A stretch of 26,379 nucleotides of DNA from Phaeoceros laevis. Its lineage: Eukaryota > Anthocerotophyta > Anthocerotopsida > Notothyladales. Numbering within the stretch: the first letter of the stretch is position 1; each line of letters begins with the position of its first letter. Both the position numbers and the translations under genes were made by a program. Below, piece by piece: positions 9,211 to 19,489 of this stretch. The stretch spans positions 1-26,379 of the forward strand of contig JBNGIQ010004116.1 of assembly GCA_049999765.1 (NCBI GenBank), read 5' to 3'. The notes under the pieces are model-generated. The model searched no databases. It was not told the origin of the DNA and saw only the letters and a list, made by a program, of their open reading frames with translations.

Positions 9211-9767
9211 AGCTGCCTCTGCTTTTTGGTGGGAGGTAGAGCAGCCAATAAGTCAGCCCTATCACATTCATCACTGGTAGCTTCTAGATCGGCTCTTACT
9301 ATCTCAATCATTCTTTTGCATGGTCCTATGACTCCATCACTTGCTATCCTTGACGGCCCTGGGTCCCTAAATCCCGGTCAACGTTCTAAGTTGTCAAGGC
9401 ATGGGGGTCTCTCATGTACTTCAAACTCAAAACAGGACAACTCTAAAATCCACTGTCTGATTCTTCCTTCAGGGACAGGGATAGTCATGAGACTCCTTAG
9501 TGCTGAGTGTTCAACTAAAAATGAAAAAGGACAGGTCATGAGATAGTGCCTGAACTTTCGAGTGGCATAGAGCATAGCCAAAACCTGCTTTTCTAGTGAG
9601 GAGTAACGGGTCTCATAGTCTTTCAACTGCCTACTCACTATGTACACTGGCAAGAGATCGACATCAACATTCCCTTGCTGATATAAGGATGCTTCCAGAG
9701 AATGTTTGGCTACACTCGGTGTCACAATAAATGGCTGCGACCAATCAGGAGGTTTCATAAAAAACAC
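9205..9767 (-). pseudogene. Native RNase H domain and linker of the minus Tat-like element
   Basis: The domain follows reverse transcriptase and in gypsy elements degrades RNA of the RNA:DNA hybrid. Recognisable landmarks are the FIVTPSVAKHSL start, ETRYSSLEKQVLA (the conserved Glu) and FLVEHSALRSL. The family normally has 'TDAS' and 'TDH' at the first and third; here the Asp positions are Ser and Glu, so the site is lost. The plus copy (23674-24180) shows the same first substitution. The frame is offset from reverse transcriptase at a run of T near 9760. Downstream, pol homology ends near 9210 and a second RNase H is not found in this copy. Confidence 0.85.
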
Positions 9768-10600
9768 AAGTTAGCAAAGCCTCTTTCATAGCTTGAAAGG
9801 CTGCTGCATGCTCTCTGGTCCAAGCAAAATCAGCTCCCTTTTTCAACAACTGATACAAGGGAAAAGCCAGCTCCGAAAGTCCCTGGACAGCTCTTTTGTA
9901 ATAGCTAGCCACACTGCAAAAACTTCTTAGCTCCGCCACACTGGTGGGCTCTCTCCTTAGCTGCATCTTGTGAATCTTTTTCTGATCAATCTGGATGCCA
10001 GTCTCATCAACCACATGGCCAAGCAAGTTTTCCTTCTTCACCCCAAAAGTGCACTTCTCAAGGTTCAGGCCCATCTTCACCGCAACCAGCCTCTCGAACA
10101 TGGCCTCAACATCATCCACATGCCTTAGCCGGGCCCCATACACAACTATGTCATCGAAGGAAACACTCACACTTTTGCCAATCAAAGGATGCAATGCTTC
10201 TACCATCATTCGCATATAAGTGGCTGGTGCATCTGTCAGGCCAAATGGCATGACATGAAAGGCAAATGTCCCCCATGGAGTTACGAATGTAGTCTTCAAT
10301 ACATCTTCCATTGCTATGGGGACTTGATAGAAACCCTTATATCCAACGCAGAATGAATAGCGCTTGTGTCCTGCTACTGCATTAAGGATCTCATCGATGA
10401 AGGGTATGGGAAATCTATCCTTCAGAGTGGCCTTGTTCAGGTGGCGATAATCTGTACACATCCTGATCTTGCCATTTGGCTTGATCTCTATGACCAAGGG
10501 GGAAACCCATTCTGTTTATTGAACAGGAAAAATGTAGTTACCCTCCAACAGATCAATAACCTCTTGTTTGACATCCTGAATGTGCTGCAGTTTAAGTCTC
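9745..10600 (-). pseudogene. Reverse transcriptase of the minus Tat-like element
   Basis: Classical Ty3/gypsy order: SPLVIEIKPNGKIRMCTDYR (palm start), ATLKDRFPIPFIDEIL, motif A region YSFCVGYKGFYQVP, PFGLTDAPATY (motif B), SFDDIVVYG (motif C, the FDD catalytic pair), then LLGHVVDETG and a thumb/connection segment. The motif-A aspartate present in the plus copy (FCDGYKG) is Val here, so catalysis should be lost. An in-frame TAA lies near 10515, just before TEWVSPL. The upstream linker with ITQIPETNLGYHHIPL is in the adjoining frame. Confidence 0.92.
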
Positions 10601-11410
10601 CTAAGCATCTGTCTCACCGGTTTCGCTCCTTCCTTGAGTGGGATGTGGTGATAACCGAGATTTGTCTCCGGGATCTGTGTGATGTGAGTGATAAAGAGCT
10701 TTTCATACTTAATGAACAATCTCTTAAACTTCTCCAGCCCTTCCTCAGTCAGGTCAGCCCCGACTTTGGCCACTTTCCTCTCCACAGAAGGGGTTTCAAA
10801 TGCCAACTTCTGTACAAGGCATTCCTCTGCAGCAAAGCCGGAGGAAGCACACTCAGGTACCACCATAATATTCATAATATTTACATCATCACCGGTATCA
10901 GAATCTACATTGGACAGTTCATCATCAGAGGAATCTATTTTTTCTATAACTTTCTGGCATCCAATGGCCTTCACATACTGCTGATTCACCATTTGTACTT
11001 GGACTACGTCATGCCCAGTGACCACTTCCATGGCACTCTGCCTGCTCATTTGGGATGCTGGATATCTAGAGTGGTATATCAGTGCGATGAGACTCAGGTC
11101 CAAGCTGCAAAACTCCTCTGTTGCATAGGACATGCGCATCGACGCATTCCATCCATGGTTGCCCCAAAATGACGGAGTATGGATTTTCTGGCAATCTAAC
11201 CACAGTAAGACTCGTGCATATGGTAACACCAATGTCTCCTACAACTATCCTGATACCCTCAGTATAGCCCAGCACAATCAGAGGCTGCTGGTTCACTCCC
11301 TTGCAAATTATCCTGGTCTTCATGAGGGAACCAATTTGTAGTCCCAGAGCTTGTGCTACGCCTCCAACATGATATTTGCAGCAGCTCCATGATCTACCAA
11401 CATGCTTCAA
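10516..11410 (-). pseudogene. Protease and protease-RT linker of the minus Tat-like element
   Basis: The aspartic protease core begins near 11395 with LVDHGAAANIML (the catalytic Asp in a D-H-G-A version of the usual DTGA), continues with VAQALGLQIG, RIICKGVNQQPL and VVRLPENPYSVILGQPWM, all matched in the plus element at 22150-22430. A frame break separates the active-site segment from the rest, another occurs near 11200, after which an acidic linker (SSDDELSNVDSD) leads to reverse transcriptase. Retropepsins of this kind cut the Gag-Pol precursor inside the virus-like particle. This one is not continuously readable. Confidence 0.8.
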
Positions 11411-11412
11411 AT

Positions 11413-11860
11413 TAACATGCCATTCAACTTGGCTTCCACCATCGGCTGATCCCTCTTGACCTCAGTGGCTACATGGCAAATGGGCAAACCGCACTCCTTA
11501 TCAAATTCATCATTGGGTTTTGCCTTCTTGGACTTGGTTTCTCTAGTACTCAGTGAAAGTGCTAATTTTCTACGGTGATGTGGTGATACTGTGGACCCTC
11601 CATGGAACCGATAACCTCCACAAATACACACACACACACAAACTGCCCAAGAGGTAGCATGATATTCAAACCACTCATATATTTTACCAAGTCAAACTGC
11701 TCCATCTCTTCTCCATCGCCTGTACAAAAGGGAGGGAAGATGACTTCCTTCCTTCGCTTTCTCTTTTTCTTTTCTTTTTCTACCACCACCTTGACCTTCA
11801 CCGCATCAGGTACAGCCTGCCTCGATGTTCAATGGCCCTCTCCCACTGGCTACTCAGCAG
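11413..11860 (-). pseudogene. Gag-protease spacer of the minus element
   Basis: Contains a basic stretch (EKEKKKRKRRK, possibly nuclear-localising), then PPFCTGDGEEMEQFDLVKYM, then, after the retroposon insertion, RRKLALSLSTRETKSKKAK and FDKECGLP. All have counterparts in the plus element at 21790-22130. Function is unknown; in Tat-type polyproteins this region lies between nucleocapsid and protease. Confidence 0.7.
11592..11640 (+). mobile_element. CA-tailed short retroposon, copy 4, inside pol
   Basis: Consists of only GGACCCTCCATGGAACCG, ATAACCTCCACAAATA and a (CA)n run. The homologous site in the plus element (about 21978-21990) lacks it: there the codons run directly from the LxQF segment into VSPHHRRKL. 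The insertion is about 47 bp, strongly 5'-truncated, and shifts the frame. Because the target itself contains tgtg, a target duplication cannot be separated from the tail. Confidence 0.65.
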
Positions 11861-13354
11861 GGGTAGCCCGTTCCACGTCCATTGTGGCTGCCTCTGTTCG
11901 GTGTGTCTTTACAGCAGCTGTGCTCTCCTCCTCGCTATCCCGCTCGTGTTTAGCAGCATAAATGTACTCCCGTTCACTTGTAGCACAAATGTAAGCCTCT
12001 CTGGTTTCTCGGTAAGAGAGCATTTGCACTTTCTCCGTAGACTGCGACTGTGGGTGCATTCCCAATCCCAGAAACCGATTGAGTGGCTTGCGCTGGAAAT
12101 TGTGCCTGTGCTCCAAGTGCAGTTTGGGCTGGGAAGGGTGGTGAGACCACCGATCCTGACGTGGGAAAAGGCGCAGCAGGTGCTTCCATCTGTGGCTGCA
12201 ATCCCATATTTACAGGGGCTTGAAAGCCTGATTGACTCCACATGTGTGCCGGGGTGGCACCTGAATTAGCTGCGGCTGGCAGCTGCCCTGGAAACTGTCC
12301 GGGAGCCACTGCTTGAGTTGGCATTCCCGTCTGGGTTGGCATGAGCATCGGCCCAAGGCCTGCGGTTCCTGCGACATTGCTTCCATAATTCGTTTGGGTA
12401 GAAGGAACGAGATTCTGCATTGCAAACATGTTGTAAGGGCATCTCCTTATCCTATGGCCTCGTTGGCCACATATTGAACATGTGTTCTGCGGGCATGTAC
12501 TTGCAAAATGGCTTGGGTCCCCACATCTATGACACCTCCTTGGCATCTGTTGCCAGGGCCGCTGTCCACCAGCTGCATATTGACCGCCCTAGAGTGCTGC
12601 ACCAGGCTGTCTCGTACCTGCTTGCATTCCAGCACCTGGGTACTGCCAGGGATGAACGCCACCCATCTGGATGTTTGCCAGCATCTCCTCTTTGTCAATT
12701 TGGCAAACCTCAGCTGCGGGAGCCCTGAACGGGTTCCCTCGGTGCGGAACATCATCATGAGCTCTACACATCTTGGCCATATCTGTTTGTAGCTCATGGA
12801 TTTGCCTTAGCAGTTCTCCTTGGGGACCCTCAAATACACTACCTCCATTCACATTACTCTCTTGATTCTCAGCTATTCGCACACAGGCATCGAGTGCCAA
12901 TGCAGGTGTGGCAAGTTCCACAGAGTAGAACTCCCTACGCAATCCTCTCAACCATAATTCTTTTACTTCCTGCAACTGCTGGGCAGTTTGCATGTCCAGC
13001 AAAGTGGACAATCGCCTCACGCGATTTGCGTATTCGCTCATGCATTCGTTAGGATTTTGCTTAGCTACGTGCAACTTCTTCAAACAATTAAATTTAAAGT
13101 GAGATGATCGAAAACGGGCCAGAAAAGCTTGTGCCACCTCCTGCCATGACGTCTTCTGTTTTGGCGTCAAACTTCTATACCAGTATTCAGCACTTCCCTG
13201 GAAAACGATTCAAAAATTGTTCACCTCCTCCTTTGCTCAAACTATAGCAGAGGCATTCAAACATGAGGATGTGTTCATCAGGGTCCTCCCCATACTTCCC
13301 TCCAAACAAGGGTGGGGACCACGACGATTGCGTCCCCCTCCATTGATTCGCCAT
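11850..13354 (-). pseudogene. Gag of the minus Tat-like element
   Basis: Start is the ATG at 13354 (MANQWRGTQ), matched by MAEQYGRQG in the plus copy. The capsid-like region has LFGGKYGEDPDEH, then SAEYWYRSL and QNPNECMSEYANRVRRL (retrotransposon-gag family pattern). An approximately 10-base loss near 13197 shifts the frame relative to the plus copy. Towards the C-terminus are two CCHC zinc knuckles, CHRCGDPSHFASTC and CSICGQRGHRIRRC (about 12480-12540), followed by a Pro/Gln/Ala-rich tail. Gag packages the element RNA in cytoplasmic particles; knuckles bind RNA. A TAG/TGA break separates the knuckle ORF from the capsid ORF near 12590, and the tail frame changes again near 12030. Confidence 0.88.
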
Positions 13355-13436
13355 GTGATTACTCCAAAAAGCTGATCATGCTAAAATGTTGACAGAAACC
13401 ACTCAACTTTCACACTCCCTCTCCGGAGACTGCATG

Positions 13437-13457
13437 GAGTCCCGCCGTGATCGCCAA
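13437..13457 (-). other. Primer-binding-site candidate of the minus element
   Basis: Three bases inside the inferred LTR end (CA at 13460-13461) the minus strand reads TGGCGATCACGGCGGGACTC. The leading TGG (complement of tRNA CCA) and the position are as expected for a plant LTR element. I could not match it to a specific tRNA. Gag starts about 80 bp further on. Confidence 0.5.
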
Positions 13458-13459
13458 GA

Positions 13460-14250
13460 TGTCATGTCGCGTCCTGCCGTGAGCGCCTCCATTGGCCGAA
13501 GGCAAACGAGCCGGTCGCACTCTTCAAATTGCACCAAAACTTAGACAGACGCAAAACTCGCTCCCTTCTCCTTTTTGGCTTCCGCGCCTTGACCAACGTA
13601 GCTTAAAGCACCGCTTCTCTCTGAAATGATTTACAGTGCAACACTCCAGCCTCTCTCCAAGTGCTATGCGTAGAAATTTTGTGCTGTAACTTTTTTACCG
13701 ACTGTACAGCTTCCTCCAAGACACAAGCATCAGAAAAGTGTTTTACGATTTTACTCAGGTGATTTGCTTGCGGTCATAGGTTCCTTAATCGCAACGATGG
13801 ACTTCCTAATCACAAACTAGCAGAATTGATCAGCTCCAAACACACGAGCCCTCAAGCTCCCTTGACATAAAGATTACCGCCAATGATCACCCCTTAAAGC
13901 TAAAACCATCAGTACAAACCTGCAACAGAAATTCACCCCTAAGCTCCTAGAACATCAACAAAGCTCCTCACGTTAAACATTTCTCCTAGACGAGTGCCCC
14001 TAAACTGCCCACAGCCTCCAGCATCTTGGCACAAAATCGGGAAAACGCCAAAGCTCTAAGCCCACGCTGGCTGCTAAGTACCTGCAGCTCTGCCCGAGAA
14101 ACAGCCCTGCCCGAGAAATGTTGACCAGGTGGCAAGAAAAAAGCCAGATTACTGTAAAAACCTTGTCAGCCACGCAAGGCTCCTAAGCAAGGTTTTCTAC
14201 TATGAGTGCTACGCACTCAAGCACTGTATAAAGTCAGGAAAAGTTTTACA
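13460..14250 (-). repeat. 5' LTR of the minus Tat-like element
   Basis: Defined by comparison with the reverse-complementary copy at 25110-25889: the two align closely from gcactc-tagtagaaaacc to the ends ...catgaCA and ...tctgaCA. The outer end is either at TGTAAAACTT (14250) or at the TG at 14215, where alignment with the other LTR starts. A short duplication (tctcgggcag..ctg, twice, near 14085-14115) is private to this copy. No TATA box could be named with confidence. The matching 3' LTR of this element was not found in the window. Confidence 0.8.
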
Positions 14251-14358
14251 GGCCCTGCTGGAAAACGAACGCCTGAGTTAAGGCTTCTTCGATTTGGTCA
14301 GGGTGATGTTCACCGCATCCTCTTTGTTGCCCGGTTGGCCCGCGCCCAGATCGGAATA

Positions 14359-14381
14359 AATTCATTCATTCATTCATTCAT
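14359..14381 (+). repeat. (ATTC)n microsatellite
   Basis: Five uninterrupted ATTC/TTCA units. Given the other microsatellite-tailed retroposons here, it could mark another retroposon tail, but no body was recognised beside it. Confidence 0.7.
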
Positions 14382-14469
14382 GGCTCAAGAGTTCCTCATC
14401 CCTGCTCATGATCGACTCATGAGATTACCACTTCTGCCAAGAGAACATCGGAATCGCAAAGTGTGTTGA

Positions 14470-14780
14470 GCACCAGTAGTGCCTCGAGCAGCATCGCTGC
14501 TGTTGATGAAGGCACCGTTGCCGATCGCCCCTGTTGCGCTGCCAGCCTGCTGCCTCCAGGGTCTACCAAGATGAGGGCCAATTCTTCCTGCCTGCTGCCC
14601 CTGTAGTTGCCACCTCCCGCTGTTCCCATTGGCGTCTTCTATCTGCTGCTACTCGCGCCTGGCTGAGGCCTGTTCCTGCTCACCTTTGCTATTGCTCGGG
14701 GCCTGCTCCTTCTTGCTGCCGCAGCTATCCCTGCCAGCTACCCCTCCCGCTGCCTGGCGAATGCTGCCGCTGCTTGCCGT
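14470..14780. other. CTG/CCT-rich low-complexity stretch
   Basis: Plus strand is strongly rich in ctgctgcc-like units with few purine runs. Frames on both strands are open by composition only. A similar stretch follows the other LTR at about 26055-26130 (ctgctgcttcccgctgctgcc), so both lie just outside similar LTRs. No gene is supported. Confidence 0.5.
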
Positions 14781-14974
14781 GAAGCGTGCCTCTGACGCAA
14801 AAAAAACGACTCACTAGAGCGAATATGCGAATTTTGCGCGAATGTTCGCGCCCTAACCTATTGCCTCTCGCTTTAGCAACGCCGCAAACCATGGAAACCT
14901 TGAAAATAAGCAAATATCGGCATCTGCCACGAATATCGAATGCAAAACGTATACAAAAGGACATGGGGATATGA

Positions 14975-15320
14975 GTGTTGCGCACGCGCGCGAGAGGGAG
15001 CGTGAGAGCGTCAGCGCGAGAGGGACTGTGAGTGCGTGCGCGCGCGCTCGATAAAATTCATAGTCAAGGATCGAACCCGCGGCCTGCCAGTCCCAATGGG
15101 AAACCCCAGCCATGTGACCTACTCCGGTTCAAAATACTTACACCCACTTAAAATTTTTAACGGTTTATGGATGAGGATGGATGGGGATCAATGGAATGGG
15201 ATGGATGAAATGGATGGATGGGGATGAATGGGATGGGATGGATGAGATGGATGGGATGGGGTTGGGGATGGGGGTGGACGACGAGTGATTGCCGTCGAGT
15301 TCGACGGGCCATATATTAGT
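14975..15320 (-). mobile_element. tRNA-derived SINE-like repeat, copy 2
   Basis: A box at 15104-15122 (GTAGGTCACATGG) and B box at 15068-15078 (GGGTTCGATCC) on the minus strand; matches copy 1 (1130-1520), including the conserved block at 15285-15315. Downstream of the B box is a GC-alternating run (gcgcgcgc, 15035-15048). The head-proximal part has been expanded by a ggatg/ggatggat minisatellite (15165-15275), absent or only hinted at in copy 1 (gatgggacggatggg). Confidence 0.6.
15165..15275. repeat. GGATG-type minisatellite
   Basis: Imperfect tandem units of ggatg, ggatgg and gatggg, about 110 bp long, inside SINE-like copy 2. The plus and minus frames across it are open only because of the repeat. 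Confidence 0.75.
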
Positions 15321-15663
15321 GCAGAGGAAACGTTTTACGGTAGGGTGGGAAGAGTTGGGGACCGGACGGCCTCCAATGCCCCGGTGGCGATCGGCCCCCG
15401 AACTTCCTTTCACCTCACTCACGACAAGCGCTTGCCTTCCAAGCCTGTAAATACACCTCTTTCAGCCTCACTCACGACAATACTTAATTATCGAGTCGAA
15501 TTCAGGAACTTGCTATCGTCTCGGCAAACCCCAAGTAATCGAAGAACCTTGGATGAGACTAATATTCCCAGCAACAACAACTCGGACCAACCCATTTTCC
15601 AGTAAGCTAGGGGAACCCTGCATTCTAGCTGCAGCAGGTCCTAACGAAAACTGGAGCTTGTCT

Positions 15664-17338
15664 TCACCTACCAGTGCATTGACTGGATCGAAAACCTCCT
15701 GGAGACAGCAGCTTCAGCACTAGCTGTTCTAGCCTTCGGGACCCTAGCCCAGGACTGAGAAGGCCATGATTTCCCACAATTGCACATGGATCATCGGTAC
15801 CATCTGGATCACCTCTACACCACCCACCAGGTGTGAAGCGCCCAGGAGCTCGTCCCAGGAGGTCTCTGTCTATCCTATCCAACACCGCATCATCATTTTC
15901 AAACTTACGGGCAAAAGCAGCACCACTATCTGTCATATTGTAGTAGTGCCTTAACCCAAGAGAAATTGGATGCTGCTTCGGAGGAGTATCCCACGCTATG
16001 AAATGTAGATCATGGTTGACGGTGGTGTTCCTGTACTCACGAGTGTTGCATATCACAGTGTGAAAGTATCCCTCAGGCGAAGAAACGAAGTTTGTGTAGT
16101 ACATAAGAACTGTTCGAGGTAGATTATCCCAGCCCCAAATACAGAACTCCACGAAGGATCGAGTCAACATCACCCATGCCGAGCCTGCAGCGGGAAAATC
16201 AATCTTGTGATTCGATTCGATAGCTGAAAGTGAGGCACATCCTACGTTATAACCCATCAGGGACCTACTCTGGATGCTGTACAGGCATGCCCGGCTATTC
16301 CAGGAAGTTCATCCACTGGTGCTAGGACTTGTCACCAGGTAAGCATTTCGAGACCACATACCTGTAAATAACCGAAATGCAGTAGGCAAGGAGCGTCTCT
16401 GAGTAACCCAAAATATATCACTCTTTCTTGACATGTACAGACCCGGATCGATAATGATTGGCTTTGCTCTCTGAAACCTGGACAGAGGATCAGTCAGTCA
16501 CTCAGGTTAAAACTGAACTGTTCGCTTATGAGTCCGTCGGAGCTTACTCCTTCCAGCCAATGTCACTTGTGTGCTCAATGAAGTTAAGGTCCTTTGGAAG
16601 ATATGAAAGCACGTGGAGAAGGTCTGCCGATTCAAGCAAGAGACAAGTATTAGTCATGATGCTGCTAAAAGCTTCCACGTTCTCACGTGATAGTGCCAGG
16701 ACAGCACGCGAACCCATGAATAGCAACAATAGAAATGACTGACCGTCTTGGGTCATTAGAGGATAATCAGAAGCACTGAGATTGATAAACCAGTCCCAAT
16801 CTCGGCTTTGCTTGAGCAAAATTGCTGCCGCATGCAGAGTAGCAGCTATCATAGAAGGGCCTTTGTAGGTCACGATATTTGCCTTGCCCACGACATGCAC
16901 ATTGTCAGCCTCCAAAAATGTGGGGTCCAATCTAACATACCTTGCCAGATCTACTCTTTCCTTCGTGGGTGCCTCCAGATCTAGGTGCAACAAGTATTGG
17001 TTCCTAGGATGGTAAACTGCCTGCAGTACCCTTCTCATCCGTTGCCCGTCACCTTTAGTACCTGAAAGAAGGTAAGCCAACCTGGGAGGCGGTGGAATGG
17101 CCGACTGAGCATCTTCTACCGCTGGGGATGCTACAAGGCTGCCTGACTGGAAAGCATTTGTTTCTGCAAGTAAACTGTAGGGGAAAGCTGACGCTCGATT
17201 GCCATGCGATGCTAACCGAAAACTAAGGATACCAAGCAGGAAGAGAATAACAGATATAAGAGAGCTGGCTATCAAGGGAAACAACCACTTCCGTTCCATA
17301 GCCACCAAACCTGATGGCGAATGAAGTAGCTTCTTCAT
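15664..17338 (-). CDS. Beta-glucuronosyltransferase GlcAT14-like (GT14), four exons
   Basis: Golgi type II membrane glycosyltransferase of CAZy family GT14; plant relatives (GlcAT14A/B/C) add glucuronic acid to beta-1,6/1,3-galactan of arabinogalactan proteins. Exons on the minus strand: 17338-16744, 16623-16548, 16477-16362, 16184-15664; introns of 120, 70 and 177 bp all have GT...AG ends, and the splice phases join to one 435-residue protein, close to the usual 440-450. Seen: short cytosolic tail, membrane anchor at about residues 18-40, stem, then LAYLLSGTKGDG, YHPRNQYLLHLD, INLSASDYPL, FIEHTSDIGWKE, GSAWVML, CIWGWDNLPRT, SSPEGYFHTVICN, NHDLHFIAWD and the C-terminal PGGWC. The ATG at 17338 is used because the open frame further upstream has no ATG. 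It carries no stops or frameshifts and is the only intact gene here; specific acceptor is inferred from family. Confidence 0.95.
16624..16743 (-). other. GT14 intron 1, frame-preserving
   Basis: Donor ACG|GTCAGT and acceptor GGCAG|ACC. It is exactly 120 bp and contains no stop in the reading frame, so an unspliced transcript would add 40 residues between MTQD and LLHVLSYLP. Homologues run directly from TQD-D to LLH, which supports splicing as the normal form. Confidence 0.85.
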
Positions 17339-17399
17339 GATCACATTGGCCACAGGTGACCGCCACAAGCTTTTCGCTGTTGGCTTTGGCTGAAAACCG

Positions 17400-17855
17400 A
17401 ACCCTCCGATTTCCTCGAGACTTGATCCGAGTCTAAACTATAGTTAGGTTAAAAACGCACCTGGGGGTTAGACGGTTGGTCTCGCGTCAGCGCTGATTGC
17501 GGCAGCTTGAGCATTGCTACAGGAGGATTTGCGGCACAGTATGCAGCAGCGCATCCGGGCAAGAAAATTCATCAGCGCATCCACTGCTCCGCCGCCATGA
17601 GCACGACCCTAGGTCGATTCGTTGTGATTCTCTTGTTATGCTCGTCCTAAAATCAATGTCTGTCATATATGGAGGCAGGGAGGATAGTGGAACCGGGATA
17701 GCTGGTTCACGGGATTAGAAGGTGATGCTTGTGCACCTAGGCTACGGTTTCGGCTCTCTTCAAGACCTGGTTGTGGCACATGGTGGGTAGGATGTTTTGT
17801 TTCTCGGCAATTCCTTAGTTGACGTCACATCGCTGGATGGAACACCAGCAGCTAG
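17400..17855. other. Upstream flank of the GT14 gene
   Basis: Presumably holds the 5' UTR and promoter of the GT14 gene (minus strand). I see no convincing TATA box or other element. Short frames on both strands show no domains. Confidence 0.4.
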
Positions 17856-18851
17856 GATTGGGATTGCATCGTTAACCTGGCTGTCCCGCAGCCTGTGGCC
17901 GCGTCTGAGCGGGATGCGGAGTGGATGGAAGCTGTGGGGGATGTTGCAGTGAACGTTCCTGAAGACCTTCAAGCTGTCCTCGTGGCCGCTGAGTCTGGAG
18001 ATGCCGCTCTGTCTAGTGCCTTGGGTGCGTCTTTCGCTATGCTGTTGAAAGGGATTGACATGTCGTAGATTCCCGAGCTGTGTTTGAGTAGCAAGCCACA
18101 AGTTTGGCTGGAATTTTAGCCAAAGTTCTGGAGGTGGTGGTCACGGGGCCTGGGAGGGATGGGAGGGATGGGGATATATCTATGCTCCACACCTGCAATA
18201 ATTGTACGGTTGCACCTGCCACAAATGACCGGAGATCGACTTCTTGGTTCCCGACCCGATGGGAAGTGCAGTGAGTTCTTCCATAGACTTTCCAGGCTAC
18301 ATGAAAATCTGAAGAGCCTGTGGGAGGCTCTACAACTAGATGAGGCACTTGATATGCCGGTCACAGGGATCAGGTACGGCCTTTAAGTTAATCTCTACGG
18401 TTCTCATTTGAAAGTGTGCACCAGTATGAAGGCCTGGGCTCAGGCTTAGCGCGTGTGCATTGGGCCAAACGTATGTAGGTGCCCACCAGATTTTTCGGCG
18501 AGCACGTTGAAGATGTACTCCAAGTGTATTAAAGGTTACAGTAGGCAGACTGTCACCTGGACAGCTTTGCTGTATGAACCACTGCTGGACAAGGTAAGGC
18601 AGCTCTGAGAAATGCAGGAGGAAGGTTGGAACCAGGAAGTATCTAATTGTCAACCTACTGGAAGCATGTCGTAGCATAAATTACTTCATGAGAGCAGACG
18701 CATTCATGCCTCGAGGCATTCATTCTGCAGAGTCCAAAGTTGCAAAAGTAATGGGCTATCTGGTTCATGGGATTCACCAGGTACAGTTCACCCTGATTCC
18801 TCAGGTTGCTTGTATGGGTGTTTCTCAGCCTGTTTGTATGGGTGATTCTTA
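17856..18851 (+). other. Possible exons of an unidentified or decayed host gene
   Basis: Three plus-strand open stretches look protein-like but are not recognised: 17856-18065 (with RDAEWMEAVGDVAVNVPEDL and AESGDAALSSALGASF), 18262-18386 (with FFHRLSRLHENLKSLWEALQ) and 18594-18851 (with LLEACRSINYFMRADAFM and AKVMGYLVHGIHQ, the latter followed by CAG|GTACAG, a plausible splice donor at 18780). They lie in different frames, consistent with exons or with a broken gene. The order and spacing do not let me join them safely. Overlapping minus-strand frames exist too, so chance cannot be excluded. Confidence 0.25.
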
Positions 18852-18859
18852 GTTCTTTG

Positions 18860-19480
18860 CATGTGTGGCCCTGGATGAGGGAACTATGCACTCAACCATC
18901 AAATCAAATTGCTCAGAACTGATGTATTCAAGGAATGTGCCTGCTCACCGAGTCCGTTAGTTCAGGCACTTGCACAACCACAGGTAGAAATTTGGATGTT
19001 TGTTAGAAATTTGCATACTAAACGTAATCCTTGTGTTGCACATAATGTCTTGATTTCGCGTTCTCCCCCTGCTTTAATTTCTGATATGTTGTGGGAAAAC
19101 TGCAGCAAATCTAGGGCTCGAGAACATGGCAATTCACAAAACTTGGTGAAAGATTTACCACTTCTTTCGCAACAAAGTTGTAATAGGAATGGGCTACTAA
19201 CCCTGTACCGTGCCGTGCAGTAGCCTGTATTCTCTAAAAAATTGTGATCTTCCTAAAACTTACTAGAACTGTCTACTGCACACACAGCACATATATTCTC
19301 GTACATTGCCCGAATTTGACTGTATACGGGCGTGTGTAGAAGCCCGAGTTTAAAGAAGCGGCTACCCCAGAGTTGAAAACCTCATAACGAGAGCAGCCGA
19401 ATGACATCGCAAACCCTAAAACGTTTTTGAATTTACACTCAAACTCGGACTCGGCTGTGCCAAGTTCCGAAACTTCGCTC
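18860..19480. other. No recognisable gene
   Basis: A 104-residue plus frame (18909-19223) and a 102-residue minus frame (19273-19581) have no identifiable motifs. Nothing else is supported. Confidence 0.4.
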
Positions 19481-19489
19481 GAGGGCCTC

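Noticed and set aside
10366-11172. 268-residue plus-strand protein
   Set aside because: It is the antisense shadow of the reverse transcriptase and linker, whose motifs are clear on the minus strand.
11592-11640. Intron-like (introner) insertion: on the minus strand it begins GT and ends CAG
   Set aside because: Removing it at those splice sites would not restore the sequence of the other element, and other copies of the family lie in the opposite sense or outside genes. The GT start is just the CA tail read in reverse.
15165-15275. Coding repeat protein across the ggatg tract
   Set aside because: Open frames on both strands come from the simple repeat, and the tract lies inside a SINE-like copy.
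17339-17368. Upstream extension of the GT14 protein by ten residues
   Set aside because: The extension would start at TTG, not ATG. The ATG at 17338 gives a protein of normal length and a normal membrane-anchor position.
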